DNA from: Desulfobulbus alkaliphilus
GTDB lineage: Bacteria > Desulfobacterota > Desulfobulbia > Desulfobulbales > Desulfobulbaceae
NCBI RefSeq assembly: GCF_016918545.1
Contig: NZ_JAFFQC010000007.1
Location: forward strand, 81,825 to 145,824
DNA length: 64,000 nucleotides
Direction of reading: 5' to 3'
The position numbers were made by a program, and so were the translations under genes. Position 1 is the stretch's first letter. Each line of letters opens with the position of its first letter. This document shows, piece after piece, positions 18,718 through 27,990 of the stretch. The notes beneath the pieces are model-generated. The model was given only the letters and a program-made list of their open reading frames with translations. It ran no database searches and had not been told where the DNA came from.

Positions 18718-19509
18718 TCAGGTAATCCTGGGAAATCGGCGCTCCAGTGCATTGGCCAGAGCCGACAGGGTCAGGGTCAGCAGCAGGTAGATTGCCGCCA
18801 CCGTAAACCAGAGTTCAAAGGTAAGAAAGGTCTCGGCGATAATGACCCGTCCCGCCATGGTCAGGTCATACACGGCTATGGTGCTGACCAGGGCGGAGTC
18901 CTTGATCAATGAAACGGCCTGACTGGTTAGAGGCGGCAGGATACGGCGCACCGCCTGGGGCAGGATGATCCAGCGATACGCCTGATAGCGGCTCAAACCC
19001 AGACTATGGGAAGCTTCCCATTGCCCCCGATGTATGGATTGAATCCCGGCTCGGAAAATCTCCGAGGCATAGGCTCCTTCAAACAGACTCAAGGCCAGAA
19101 TAGCCGTGGCCGTCCTGCCGATGTCAAAGATAGGAGCCATGACAAAATACAGAAAGAAAATCTGTACCAGGAGCGGAGTATTGCGAATGACCTCCAGATA
19201 CACCCTGGCCAACCATCGGCCAACCGTGGAGTTGGAGAGTCGGAGCAAGGCAGTCACCAACCCGATACAGGCGGCAAACACCAGGCTGACAGCAGTGATC
19301 TCCAGGGTCACCATTAACCCCTGCAACAGAGGGCCGGGGATAAATTGACCGTCGGTATATGTAAACAGATAACGGGGTATCTGTCGCCAATGCCAGTTGT
19401 ACCCCAACTGCTCCCCTCCCCGCAGAACCAGCCAGCCCACACCGGCCAGGGTCAGGACGAAGAGAGAACTGTCTCTGATGGAGGAGAAGGACGGGAAACG
19501 TAATGACAT
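18718..19509 (-). CDS. Polar amino acid ABC transporter, permease 2
   Basis: 263 aa, first gene of the operon (order: permease 2, ATPase, binding protein, permease 1). It has membrane helices and the family loop ASEIFRAGIQSIHRGQWEASHSLGL. It is similar to permease 1 in layout but diverged, consistent with a heterodimeric channel. The stop codon abuts the ATPase start. Confidence 0.92.
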   Translation of the reverse strand: MSLRFPSFSSIRDSSLFVLTLAGVGWLVLRGGEQLGYNWHWRQIPRYLFTYTDGQFIPGPLLQGLMVTLEITAVSLVFAACIGLVTALLRLSNSTVGRWLARVYLEVIRNTPLLVQIFFLYFVMAPIFDIGRTATAILALSLFEGAYASEIFRAGIQSIHRGQWEASHSLGLSRYQAYRWIILPQAVRRILPPLTSQAVSLIKDSALVSTIAVYDLTMAGRVIIAETFLTFELWFTVAAIYLLLTLTLSALANALERRFPRIT

Positions 19510-19920
19510 GCTATCGACACGGATGGATTAAATACGAGCAAACGTTTTGCCGGGTACAGGGAAAAGGCTGCATGCCCCCGAAAATGGAACCGTTTACCTG
19601 CGCTTCCCATACGGAGACGCAAACTGCAGATCTCCAGTCATAATGTGCACGGACGCCTGATCGACCATCGAGGCAAGGCCGGCAGCCGAGTATCAACAAG
19701 GAATACGGCAAGGTCAACAAAGAGACCATTACCGGAGAAAAGCCGGTCAAAATGACCAATTCATTGACGTACAATGGCAAATAAGTAGTCACTCTGTCCA
19801 TTTTTTCAAGATCTTAATTGCAACCTGACCAAGAAACAGCCTGGAAGCCCTGGTCCATCTTCCTGTTGCCGACAAGATGTCCCTCGGGTAGAGTAACGAC
19901 TTTCATCCTCTGTGTACGAT
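19510..19920. other. Divergent spacer without a convincing gene
   Basis: About 410 bp between the divergently transcribed importer operon and the double-ATPase gene. A 96-codon minus frame at 19801-19511 opens with hydrophobic residues (VTTYLPLYVNELVILTGF) but has no ribosome-binding site and becomes random after about 40 codons. It could be a decayed membrane-protein fragment. No repeat copy seen here. Confidence 0.35.
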
Positions 19921-21558
19921 ATGCTCATGGCCCCTTTGCTGACCATCGACAACTTTTCTCTGACCTTCCTCGCCCATGCCCACGAGGCGGCGCAGGAATC
20001 CGTGCTCAACAATATCAGTCTGCAACTTGCAGAGGGAGAAACACATGCCCTGGTCGGGGAATCCGGTTCCGGAAAAACGGTGACAGCGCTGGCCATCCTT
20101 CGACTTCTGGAGGAAACGAGCCGAGTGGCAAGCAGCGGTTCCATTCATTTTGAAGGGATCGAACTGACCACCCTGAAGAAAAAAGATCTCCGGGCCATCC
20201 GTGGCAACCGCATCGCCATGATCTTCCAGGAACCCATGACCGCCCTCAATCCGGTCTATACCATCGGCAATCAATTGATGGAACCACTCCTCCTGCATCG
20301 GTCGCTCGAGGCGAAGCAAGCCAGGCAACAGGCTTTGCATCTGCTGGACCGCACCGGTATCGACAACCCCGAGTCCCGGATCGACTGCTACCCGCACCAA
20401 TTATCCGGCGGCCAGCGCCAGCGGGTGGTCATCGCCATGGCCCTGGCCTGTCGCCCCAAGCTATTGATCGCCGATGAACCGACCACGGCCCTGGATGTCA
20501 CTATTCAGGCACAAATTCTCCGCCTGATCACCGACATTCAACAGGAATACGGCATGTCGGTTCTGCTCATCACCCATGACCTGCCCATGGTACGCCGAAT
20601 TGCTGATACGGTTTCCATCATGCATCGCGGCAGAATCGTTGAACAGGGCCCGGTGCGGGAAATTTTTGACCACCCGCGGGAGGGATACACCCGTCATCTC
20701 CTGGCTGCCTTGCCCAAAGGGATACAAGCGCCTCGTCAAGGTGGACCCAAGCTGTGTGAACTCAAAGATATCACCTGCACCTTTCCTCTCAAATCGGAAT
20801 GGCAGGGTTTATTCCGCCGGAAAAAAAGAGTGCTGACCGCCGTGGATCGGGTCAGTTTGTCCCTCAACGAAGGAACAACGCTTGGCCTGGTGGGTGAATC
20901 AGGCTCCGGCAAATCAACGCTGGCCCTCTGCCTGCTCAATCTCATTGACTATAACGGCGAAGTCCTCTATCACAGCGGTGGCACCACCCACCGCCTTGCC
21001 GGTCTGCGCGGCAAGGATCTCCGTCCGCTGCGCAAGGAACTGCAGATTGTTTTCCAGGACCCTTTTTCATCCCTGTCGCCACGCATGACCGTGGAACAGA
21101 TCATCACTGAAGGACTGCAGGTCCACAACATGGGCGGCACCGCAGCGGAACGGCGTGCCCTGGTTCTCCAAGCCCTGCGGGACGTCGAACTCGATCCGGA
21201 CACAGCCAGCCGTTATCCCCACGAATTTTCCGGCGGCCAGCGCCAACGGATCGCCATCGCCCGAGCTGTCATCCTCCGCCCCAGGCTGCTGATTCTGGAC
21301 GAACCCACCAGTGCCCTGGACATGACCATCCAGAAGCAGATCATTGAGTTGCTGCGTACTCTACAGGATCGCTACCGGCTCACCTATATTTTCATCACCC
21401 ATGATCTGCGGACAGTCCGCTCCCTGGCCGATCAACTGGTGGTCATGCGTCAGGGCCGTGTCATCGAGAGTGGTCCGGCAGCGACCCTTTTTACCAATCC
21501 GCGCCAGGAATATACCCGCAACCTGTTCGATGCCGCCTTGCACCAGGTGACCGCATGA
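19921..21558 (+). CDS. Double-domain ABC ATPase of the peptide/microcin type (YejF-like)
   Basis: 545 aa from ATG 19921; GTG 19912 and ATG 19927 are alternatives, and no clear ribosome-binding site decides. Two complete nucleotide-binding domains are fused. Domain 1 has Walker A GESGSGKT, signature LSGGQRQR and Walker [13 protein letters not shown]. Domain 2 has Walker A GESGSGKS, signature FSGGQRQR and Walker [13 protein letters not shown]. This is the YejF/Dpp-Opp layout that energises oligopeptide importers. No cognate permease or binding protein is encoded nearby, so it is an orphan or works with distant genes. Confidence 0.93.
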   Translation: MLMAPLLTIDNFSLTFLAHAHEAAQESVLNNISLQLAEGETHALVGESGSGKTVTALAILRLLEETSRVASSGSIHFEGIELTTLKKKDLRAIRGNRIAMIFQEPMTALNPVYTIGNQLMEPLLLHRSLEAKQARQQALHLLDRTGIDNPESRIDCYPHQLSGGQRQRVVIAMALACRPKLLIADEPTTALDVTIQAQILRLITDIQQEYGMSVLLITHDLPMVRRIADTVSIMHRGRIVEQGPVREIFDHPREGYTRHLLAALPKGIQAPRQGGPKLCELKDITCTFPLKSEWQGLFRRKKRVLTAVDRVSLSLNEGTTLGLVGESGSGKSTLALCLLNLIDYNGEVLYHSGGTTHRLAGLRGKDLRPLRKELQIVFQDPFSSLSPRMTVEQIITEGLQVHNMGGTAAERRALVLQALRDVELDPDTASRYPHEFSGGQRQRIAIARAVILRPRLLILDEPTSALDMTIQKQIIELLRTLQDRYRLTYIFITHDLRTVRSLADQLVVMRQGRVIESGPAATLFTNPRQEYTRNLFDAALHQVTA

Positions 21559-21686
21559 GCGAACCCGCAGCCACATCCATGGTTATGGCGATCACCGGAT
21601 GATCTGTTCAATCGAAAAAACCTCGCCCTTTCTGCCGCTGAAAGCACCTTTTCAGCCCCTGTAGAGAACATAAGGAGCATGCAAAC

Positions 21687-22037
21687 ATGATCTACCGCGC
21701 CGTCTTCCACGTCGACATGGATGATGTCAAAACTTTCAGTCTGGCCCTGACCAATGTCGCCAATCTTCTCCGGGCCATCCCGGAAAAACATTATGACTTG
21801 GTCCTGCTCTTCAACGGACCAGCCGTCACTCTGCTGCAGAATGAGGAATGTGCTCAATATCGTGAAGAAATCTGGCAGCTGCAACAGACACGGGTCTCAT
21901 TCAAAGTCTGTCGCAACGCTCTCAACCGCTTCAACGTCGCCCCTGAAAACCTGATTGAGGGATGTGAACTTGTCCCGGCCGGAGTGGTGACTCTGATCGA
22001 ACTGCAGCAGGATGGCTACGCCTACATCAAGCCCTGA
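21687..22037 (+). CDS. DsrE/DsrF-like family protein
   Basis: 116 aa from ATG 21687 with AAGGAG about 11 nt upstream. The length and core pattern fit the DsrE fold: YRAVFHVDMDD, a helix, then YDLVLLFNGPAVTLL and a late VPAGVVTLIELQQDGYAYIKP strand. A cysteine lies in the KVCRNAL segment, where DsrE-type sulfur relay proteins often carry their functional Cys. Family members move sulfur or act in small regulatory roles. Its 3' end overlaps the uvrC start by 26 bp. Confidence 0.8.
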   Translation: MIYRAVFHVDMDDVKTFSLALTNVANLLRAIPEKHYDLVLLFNGPAVTLLQNEECAQYREEIWQLQQTRVSFKVCRNALNRFNVAPENLIEGCELVPAGVVTLIELQQDGYAYIKP

Positions 22038-23880
22038 GGCGATCAGAGCCCCGGTGGACAGGAACCCTCTGTCCGCCGAGTTTCTCGCCACCGTCAGCCA
22101 CGGACCTGGTGTCTATCAGATGCTGGGTAAAACACAGGTCCTCTACGTCGGCAAAGCACTTGATCTGCGCAAACGACTGAGCCAGTACGCCCACTTCACC
22201 GGTCCAGCGCACTCGAAGACAGCGGTGATGCTCTCCCACGTCCGGCGGGTGGAGACCATCCTCACCACCACTGAAAAAGAGGCCCTGATCCTTGAGGCCT
22301 CATTGATCAAGCAGCACCGGCCCCGCTACAACGTCATCCTCCGTGACGATAAAAATTATCCACTGATTAAAGTGACCACCCGGGACCCCTGGCCTCGGGT
22401 GGTAGTCACCCGCAAACGGCTCCGTGACGGCAACCGCTATTTCGGGCCCTATGCACAAAGCACAGCCATGCGCGCCACCTTGCAGTTGCTCCACACCCAG
22501 TTTCCCCTCCGTCGCTGCGCAACAGTGCAGCAGCGATCCCGCCCATGCCTCAACCATCAGATGGGCCGCTGCCTCGCACCCTGTGCCGGCAGGGTCGACA
22601 CGAGCGAATACCAACGCATGGTGCGAGCTGTCGTGAACATCCTTGAGGGACGCATTGACAACGTCATAGAGGACCTGACCGCCAAGATGAACCGGGCTTC
22701 CGAAAACCTGGCTTTTGAAAAAGCAGCCCAATATCGCGATCAGATCAAAGGCGTACAGCGGACTATCGAGCATCAGGCCATTGTTGCCGAGCACCACCTG
22801 GATCAGGATGTGTTCGCCATGCACCGTCAGGATGCCTCCGTGGGCATTGCCCTGCTCTTTATCCGCGCCGGTATGATCACCGGGGCACAGTCTTTTTTTC
22901 TGGCCGACCCCCTGGGTGAGGACGAGTCTCTCCTGGCTCAGACTCTTTTGCAGTATTATTCAAGCGAACGGCAGCCGCCGCGGGAAGTACTGTTGCCCTT
23001 CGAGCTTGCAGATCAGGACCTGATCAGCGAACGGCTCACTGAATTTCGCGAGGGCACAGTGACCCTGAACGTCCCGCGGCGAGGCAAACGCATGCACCTG
23101 ATGCGGATGGCGGCAGACAATGCTGCCCAGGTGTTTTCAGAGCAGGCTAAAAAGGAGCAATCCTGGACTACCCTGGCCACAGCCCTGCAACAGACCCTGC
23201 GGCTTGCCAACCGGCCCGACACCATTGAGTGCCTCGACATTTCCAACCTGCAGGGCAGGCAGGCGGTGGGATCTCTGGTCTCTTTCGTGCTGGGCGAAAA
23301 AATGACCAGACAGTTTCGTCATTACCGGATCAAATCCCAGGACACCCCGGACGATTACGCCATGATGGCTGAAGTTCTCGAGCGTCGCCTGGCCAGGGGG
23401 GTTGAACAGAACGACCTCCCCGACCTGCTCCTCCTCGATGGCGGCAAGGGACAATTACAAGTGGCAACAACCCTGCTTGCCCGCTTCAATCTGCTGGATA
23501 CGGTCGATCTGGCGGCCATTGCCAAAGAAAAGGCGGACGAAGGTGAAAGGCTGTTCCGGCCGGGCCGAAAAAACCCTATCCTGCTACCCGCTCATTCGCC
23601 GGTACTTCTCTACCTGATGCGCATCCGCGACGAGGCCCATCGCTTCGGTATCACCTTGCACCGCAAGCTGCGTGGCAAGGACCACCTCCATTCCCGGCTG
23701 GATATAATCACGGGCATTGGTCCACGGCGAAAAAAACAGCTGCTGCAGACACTCGGCAGCTTCAAACGGATCCAGAAGGCCGATGTTGCCAAACTGGCCG
23801 CCACCCCCGGCATCGGCCCGGAATTGGCCCGTCAGATTTACGAACAGCTTCATCGCCATGATAGTACCCTGGATCCGTGA
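22012..23880 (+). CDS. uvrC: Excinuclease ABC subunit C
   Basis: 622 aa, the usual UvrC length. The N-terminal GIY-YIG nuclease (GPGVYQM, VLYVGKALDLRKRLSQY) makes the 3' incision. The UVR motif near residues 212-245 binds UvrB. The RNase-H-like C-terminal nuclease (IECLDISNLQGRQAVGSLVSF, LLLDGGKGQL) makes the 5' incision. Helix-hairpin-helix motifs at the end (ITGIGPRRKKQLLQTLGS, LAATPGIGPELARQI) bind DNA. The start overlaps the DsrE-like gene. The stop codon lies inside a 37-bp copy of the dispersed repeat, so the last residues (LDP) are repeat-encoded. Confidence 0.97.
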   Translation: MATPTSSPEAIRAPVDRNPLSAEFLATVSHGPGVYQMLGKTQVLYVGKALDLRKRLSQYAHFTGPAHSKTAVMLSHVRRVETILTTTEKEALILEASLIKQHRPRYNVILRDDKNYPLIKVTTRDPWPRVVVTRKRLRDGNRYFGPYAQSTAMRATLQLLHTQFPLRRCATVQQRSRPCLNHQMGRCLAPCAGRVDTSEYQRMVRAVVNILEGRIDNVIEDLTAKMNRASENLAFEKAAQYRDQIKGVQRTIEHQAIVAEHHLDQDVFAMHRQDASVGIALLFIRAGMITGAQSFFLADPLGEDESLLAQTLLQYYSSERQPPREVLLPFELADQDLISERLTEFREGTVTLNVPRRGKRMHLMRMAADNAAQVFSEQAKKEQSWTTLATALQQTLRLANRPDTIECLDISNLQGRQAVGSLVSFVLGEKMTRQFRHYRIKSQDTPDDYAMMAEVLERRLARGVEQNDLPDLLLLDGGKGQLQVATTLLARFNLLDTVDLAAIAKEKADEGERLFRPGRKNPILLPAHSPVLLYLMRIRDEAHRFGITLHRKLRGKDHLHSRLDIITGIGPRRKKQLLQTLGSFKRIQKADVAKLAATPGIGPELARQIYEQLHRHDSTLDP

Positions 23881-23904
23881 GCGTCCAGCCGTCACGGATT
23901 CAGG
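23868..23904 (+). repeat. MITE-like element, minimal 37-bp copy across the uvrC stop
   Basis: Consists of little more than the two terminal inverted repeats, CCTGGATCCGTGA and TCACGGATTCAGG (12 of 13 pairing), so it can fold into a hairpin. Flanks are AGTAC and AGGAC, a 4 of 5 match to a 5-bp target duplication. The TGA of uvrC at 23878-23880 is element sequence. Its terminal CAGG joined to AGGAC makes the AGGAGG in front of the next gene. Confidence 0.88.
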
Positions 23905-23920
23905 AGGACATGAACGGCTT

Positions 23921-24859
23921 ATGGCCCATGCACGAGTTGGTTGTCTTTGCACGGGGATCAAACTGATTCGCCTGATTCAGGCCATTGACAATGGTGCCAA
24001 CAGTTTTGAGGAAGTCAAAGCTGTTACCGGTATCGGCGCCGGATACTGCCGAGGAAAACGCTGCGGGGCAAAGGTCAGGGAACTGCTGGCACAGAAGCGA
24101 TACGCTGGCTCTTCAGGGGCGGATCCTGTCTCTTGTCCCCTCGATTTCTTCACGCTCAACGAAAAAAATACCGCCACTGGAATACCTGCAACTCAGGACA
24201 TCCGCTGCGGTCCTCAAGGAAACGGCAAGGAGGCGCCCATGATTATCAAAGTACTCGAAGGTGATACTTTTTTAGCAAACTGCTACATTGTTGCCTCCGC
24301 AACGACCCGACGCGCCATGATCATCGATCCCGGCGTGCAGGCAGGGCGGATTCTGGCAACCATTAAAGAACTCGATCTCTCCCTTGCTTTCATTGCCCTG
24401 ACTCATGCGCACCTCGACCATGTCAGTGCCTTTGACTCCATCAGAAAAAAAACCAACGCCCTGTTTATTGCCTCCAGCGCCGAAACGGAGGCGGCATCGG
24501 CCGATCCTCCCCTGGTCATACCGGGGCTGACCTTCACCCCCTTCCAGTTCCCGTACAAACCGGACAGAGAACTCAAAGACCATGACACCGTGGAATTGGA
24601 TGACCTCTCCTTCACCGTTCTTCACACCCCCGGACACAGCGCTGACAGTGTTTGCTATTACGGTCATGGGGTCCTCTTCTCCGGCGACACCCTCCTCAAG
24701 GGAAAAATCGGCACAGTCCTTCCTGGTCTGTTTCCCGGTCATGACCACCAGCAACTCAAAAAAAGCATCACCAAAAAACTGATGGCCCTGCCCGATGACA
24801 CCCTCGTATATCCTGGTCACGGCGCTCCCACCACCATAGGTGCTGAACGACAGCACTAG
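23921..24859 (+). CDS. Bfd-like [2Fe-2S] domain in frame with metallo-beta-lactamase-fold hydrolase
   Basis: 312 codons without a stop from ATG 23921. Residues about 1-52 form a Bfd-like domain with the four-Cys pattern CLC and CRGKRC (GCLCTG, ITGIGAGYCRGKRCG-like spacing), which binds a [2Fe-2S] cluster. A Ser/Pro-rich linker follows. From residue 107 (ATG 24239, preceded by a strong AAGGAGG) comes a 206-aa MBL-fold hydrolase with THAHLDH, HTPGHSADS, SGDTL and YPGHG zinc motifs, of the glyoxalase-II-like type. Either a fusion protein is made, or the internal start gives a separate hydrolase, or both. The first start uses AGGAGG contributed by the adjoining repeat. Confidence 0.75.
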   Translation: MAHARVGCLCTGIKLIRLIQAIDNGANSFEEVKAVTGIGAGYCRGKRCGAKVRELLAQKRYAGSSGADPVSCPLDFFTLNEKNTATGIPATQDIRCGPQGNGKEAPMIIKVLEGDTFLANCYIVASATTRRAMIIDPGVQAGRILATIKELDLSLAFIALTHAHLDHVSAFDSIRKKTNALFIASSAETEAASADPPLVIPGLTFTPFQFPYKPDRELKDHDTVELDDLSFTVLHTPGHSADSVCYYGHGVLFSGDTLLKGKIGTVLPGLFPGHDHQQLKKSITKKLMALPDDTLVYPGHGAPTTIGAERQH

Positions 24860-24907
24860 CAGGAGTTGGCGGAAAATATTATCCGCACCCAAGGGTCACG
24901 ATTATCC

Positions 24908-25126
24908 CCTGAATTCCTGAGCGTTCGTCGGTGCGTCAGCTTTATTGTCAATAAACGTTTGATGAAAGTACACTGTATCGGACGGTTATGGGCGGTGAAG
25001 ATGGCGTGAGGACGGATGCCTTCGAAAGGCGGCTGATGAAAGCTATTGTCAAGGATTCCGCTGCAATTATAATATGATTACAGCACGATAAATCCAATAC
25101 AAGCGCCCAGCTGTCACGGATCCAGG
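24908..25126 (+). repeat. MITE-like element, full-length 219-bp copy
   Basis: Starts CCTGAATTCCTGAGCG, ends CTGTCACGGATCCAGG, and contains the central palindrome arms and the conserved GATTCCGCTGCAATTATAA stretch. It is flanked by an exact 5-bp duplication, TATCC at 24903-24907 and 25127-25131. It sits 49 bp after the MBL gene, between convergent genes. Confidence 0.92.
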
Positions 25127-25151
25127 TATCCCTTTGCGATCCATACTTGCT

Positions 25152-27563
25152 CTACGATCGAGAAGATTTGCCTTGTCCCGAGGCCTGGCAGGCACGTCGG
25201 TAGACAGACAGGGTTTTCTGAACTCGCCCCAGTACAGTACCCTGAGGATACAGACCACTGCCGTTGATTAAACCAGCCGGCACACCGGTGATTAATTCCA
25301 ACCCTTCAATGACATGCTCCGCGGTATGAATCCGGAACAGCCCCTGTTCGACAGCCTTGAGAACTTTGTGGTCGAGCATCAGGCGGCGACGGTTGCGGTG
25401 GGGGATGAGTACGCCCTGGCTGCCGTCCAGACCGAGGTCAGCACAGAGACCGAAGTAGCCCTCTATCTTTTCGTTGATATTACCCACCGGCAGCATCTCG
25501 CCATACTGGTTGAGGGCGCCGGTTACAGCAATGCCCTGCCTGAGCGGCAGTCCGGACAACGAAGAAAGCAAGGCATACAGTTCGGCACAGGAGGCGGAGT
25601 CACCTTCAATCCCACTGTATTCCTGTTCAAAAACAATGGAAGCATTCAAAGCGAGCGGAGCATTGCGGGCAAACAGCGCTGCCAGGTAATGTTGGAGGAT
25701 AAGCACGCCCTTGTCGTGAATAGGTCCTGACATGTCCACTTCACGCTCGATATTGATCAACCCGTCTTCACCGGCGTACGTCCGCGCACTGACACGCATC
25801 GGAAAGCCGAAACAGTGATCACCCAGATCGACAACGGTCAGCCCGTTCAACTGGCCGACCTGTTTACCGTGCAGTGCAATCAGGACATCACCCTGAACAA
25901 AGGCTTCCCGCATCCGCTGCTCAGGATAATCGTGACGCCGCGAACGGGCAGCCAGGGCCGCATCGACATCTGCAGCTTCAACAACTGTATCACCGCGAGC
26001 CCGGCACAGCGCGGCACTCTCCATAATCAGTGCTTCGGTATGACCAAAGATTGCGCTTTGCCGCACTCTGTCTGCTGCTTCACGATGGTTCTGTTCCAGC
26101 AAACGGGCAACAGCAGTTGCAGAAAAATGCGGCAGGCCAAGTTTGTGGCAGGTATGGGCAACAAAAACGGCTGACAGGCGGCGGGTCTGATCGTTTGCTG
26201 GAAATGTTTCAGCAAAATCAACCTTTACTCGAAAACGGCGGGCAAATTCCGGATCGCCTTCTTGCAATTCATAATACTGCTGGCGAGAACCGATCAACAC
26301 AATCTTGACATCGACATCAACCGCCTCAGGCTGAAGAGAAACCGCGGCGATAGGGGCAAAAGTCGTGCCCGGTTCTTCTATCTCCACCAGGCCGCTGCGC
26401 AGAAAGCGGCGCAATTTTTCCCATACCAGGCCATCGGCGAGCAGATCGCGCAGATGCAACATCAAAAATCCACCGTGCGCCTTGTGCAGGCTGCCGGCAT
26501 GGATGCGGGAAAAATCAGTGACCAGGGTATCGTTCTCGGATTGATATTCGATTCTTCCAAACAGGGAACGAAACAGGGGGTTGTTTTCGATCAAAACCGG
26601 GGCACCGAGCAGACCGTGGTTGTCCACGACCAGATTGACCCGATAACGGGCCAGCAATCTGGTCAAGGCCTCCTGGCGGCCTTCGTCATCACCCCCGGAA
26701 GCTTTGAACAGTTCCAGATGGTTGAGCAGGTCGTCGATCACCTGCTGCAGATAGGAATCAAGCCGGTCCGAACCATTGTGCTGGTGCGCAAAGCAGGTGC
26801 GTATCCTGCCAACCTCACGGTCGAGAAGTGGCTTGACGACTTGGCGCCGTAAGGTCGCAAGAGCCTCGTTCATCACCTCTTCCATGGGGCGGATCATTTC
26901 GAAATAGCGGTTGATTTCGGCAAGCAGTTCCCGTTCTGCCTGGGCAATCTCGGCCCGCCGTTCTTTGGGCAGGGCAATCAGCTCGGCTTCGGTCATGGCC
27001 CGTCCTTTCTTGCCCCGCAGGGTGAAGAGCATCTGGCCGGATTCCCGGCGCAGGGTAAAATCACGGGCCTCGGCAAAGGTTTCAAGTTCGGAGAAAATCC
27101 GCGACTCTTCCGTGTTGTAACTCTTGGTGATGCGCTCGCTTTCCAGCTTGTATTCGGCCCCGTCCAACGTATGCGGTATTGCTCTTAACAGCGTCTTGGT
27201 CATCCGTTCCATACTCTGGATGAGGGTCCGACCATGCCCTGCGGTCAGACGGAGAGCGCGAGGATGTTCCGGGGCATCGAAATTATGCAGATAACACAGA
27301 TCCGGCGGAGCCATCCGCTTATCAGCAACCGAATCCATGGCCTGTTTGAGCAACGAAGAACGGCCGCTGCCAACCTCACCCAGAACAAAGAGATTGTAAT
27401 CAGTCTGATCCATGCTGAGACCGAAAATGGCGGCACTCTCCGCCCGTTCCTGGCCGATCCAGGGCAAGGGGTGCTCCACCAGTTCCGAAGTGTCGGTACA
27501 TCCCAGTTCGCCTGGATCGACGATCAAGCGAAGATCAGCAATGTTCAGGTTGCAAAGCGGCAT
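25152..27563 (-). CDS. Lon-family ATP-dependent protease (YcbZ/LonB-like)
   Basis: 803 aa from ATG 27563, chosen because the family begins close to L-x-x-x-x-LR (here LCNLNIADLRLIVDPGEL). An upstream TTG at 27614 is also in frame. The N-terminal P-loop-like segment is GEVGSGRSSLL, with Arg in place of the Walker A Lys. A long coiled-coil/helical insertion spans about residues 150-300. The AAA part includes GSLHKAHGGFLMLHLRDLL and the arginine-rich EFARRFRVKVDF. The C-terminal S16 protease domain carries the catalytic Ser (EGDSASCAELYALLS) and Lys (GNINEKIEGYF). It acts in the cytosol on unknown substrates. Confidence 0.92.
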   Translation of the reverse strand: MPLCNLNIADLRLIVDPGELGCTDTSELVEHPLPWIGQERAESAAIFGLSMDQTDYNLFVLGEVGSGRSSLLKQAMDSVADKRMAPPDLCYLHNFDAPEHPRALRLTAGHGRTLIQSMERMTKTLLRAIPHTLDGAEYKLESERITKSYNTEESRIFSELETFAEARDFTLRRESGQMLFTLRGKKGRAMTEAELIALPKERRAEIAQAERELLAEINRYFEMIRPMEEVMNEALATLRRQVVKPLLDREVGRIRTCFAHQHNGSDRLDSYLQQVIDDLLNHLELFKASGGDDEGRQEALTRLLARYRVNLVVDNHGLLGAPVLIENNPLFRSLFGRIEYQSENDTLVTDFSRIHAGSLHKAHGGFLMLHLRDLLADGLVWEKLRRFLRSGLVEIEEPGTTFAPIAAVSLQPEAVDVDVKIVLIGSRQQYYELQEGDPEFARRFRVKVDFAETFPANDQTRRLSAVFVAHTCHKLGLPHFSATAVARLLEQNHREAADRVRQSAIFGHTEALIMESAALCRARGDTVVEAADVDAALAARSRRHDYPEQRMREAFVQGDVLIALHGKQVGQLNGLTVVDLGDHCFGFPMRVSARTYAGEDGLINIEREVDMSGPIHDKGVLILQHYLAALFARNAPLALNASIVFEQEYSGIEGDSASCAELYALLSSLSGLPLRQGIAVTGALNQYGEMLPVGNINEKIEGYFGLCADLGLDGSQGVLIPHRNRRRLMLDHKVLKAVEQGLFRIHTAEHVIEGLELITGVPAGLINGSGLYPQGTVLGRVQKTLSVYRRACQASGQGKSSRS

Positions 27564-27794
27564 ATTCGGATGGGTGAAAGAAGGAGGACATTTGACAGCG
27601 CAACAAAGACCCAAGGGAAAAGAGCTGTTTCCGGATGGATACGAGCAGAACGATACACACTCTGCCCCCTGTCAGCTGGTTTTGGAACTGAGTGAAACGC
27701 GTTTTATTGCAAGACCATTAGCTGAATTCGTGCCGTCTGGCCGCTTTTTGGGGATATATCTTGCTGTAATCAGATTGTACTTGCGGCGGTATCA

Positions 27795-27938
27795 TTGAGA
27801 ATACCCTTCACCAGCCACCCTTCGGGGCGTCCGGCCGCACGCCTTCTTCAATGCCCGTACCCGTCCGATAAAGTCTCCATTCATCGAAAGGTCACAGACA
27901 ATACAGCTGACGTACGGACGAACGCTCACGGATCCTGG
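27795..27938 (-). repeat. MITE-like element, 3'-truncated copy in reverse orientation
   Basis: On the minus strand it begins CCAGGATCCGTGAGCGTTCG at 27938, keeps the palindrome (TTATCGGACGGGTACGGGC) and the GCCCCGAAGGGTGGC hairpin, and ends after TATTCTCA. About 75 bp of the distal end are lost, nearly the same breakpoint as the copy at 12782. The rest of 27564-27990 holds nothing assignable. Confidence 0.8.
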
Positions 27939-27990
27939 CATCAAAGATGCTCTCCCCCCTTTGTTTTTAGCAAGGTGGGTGCCGGACAAG

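Noticed and set aside
23717..23920. Upstream extension of the Bfd-like/MBL frame into uvrC
   Set aside because: That part is an out-of-frame reading of the uvrC 3' end.
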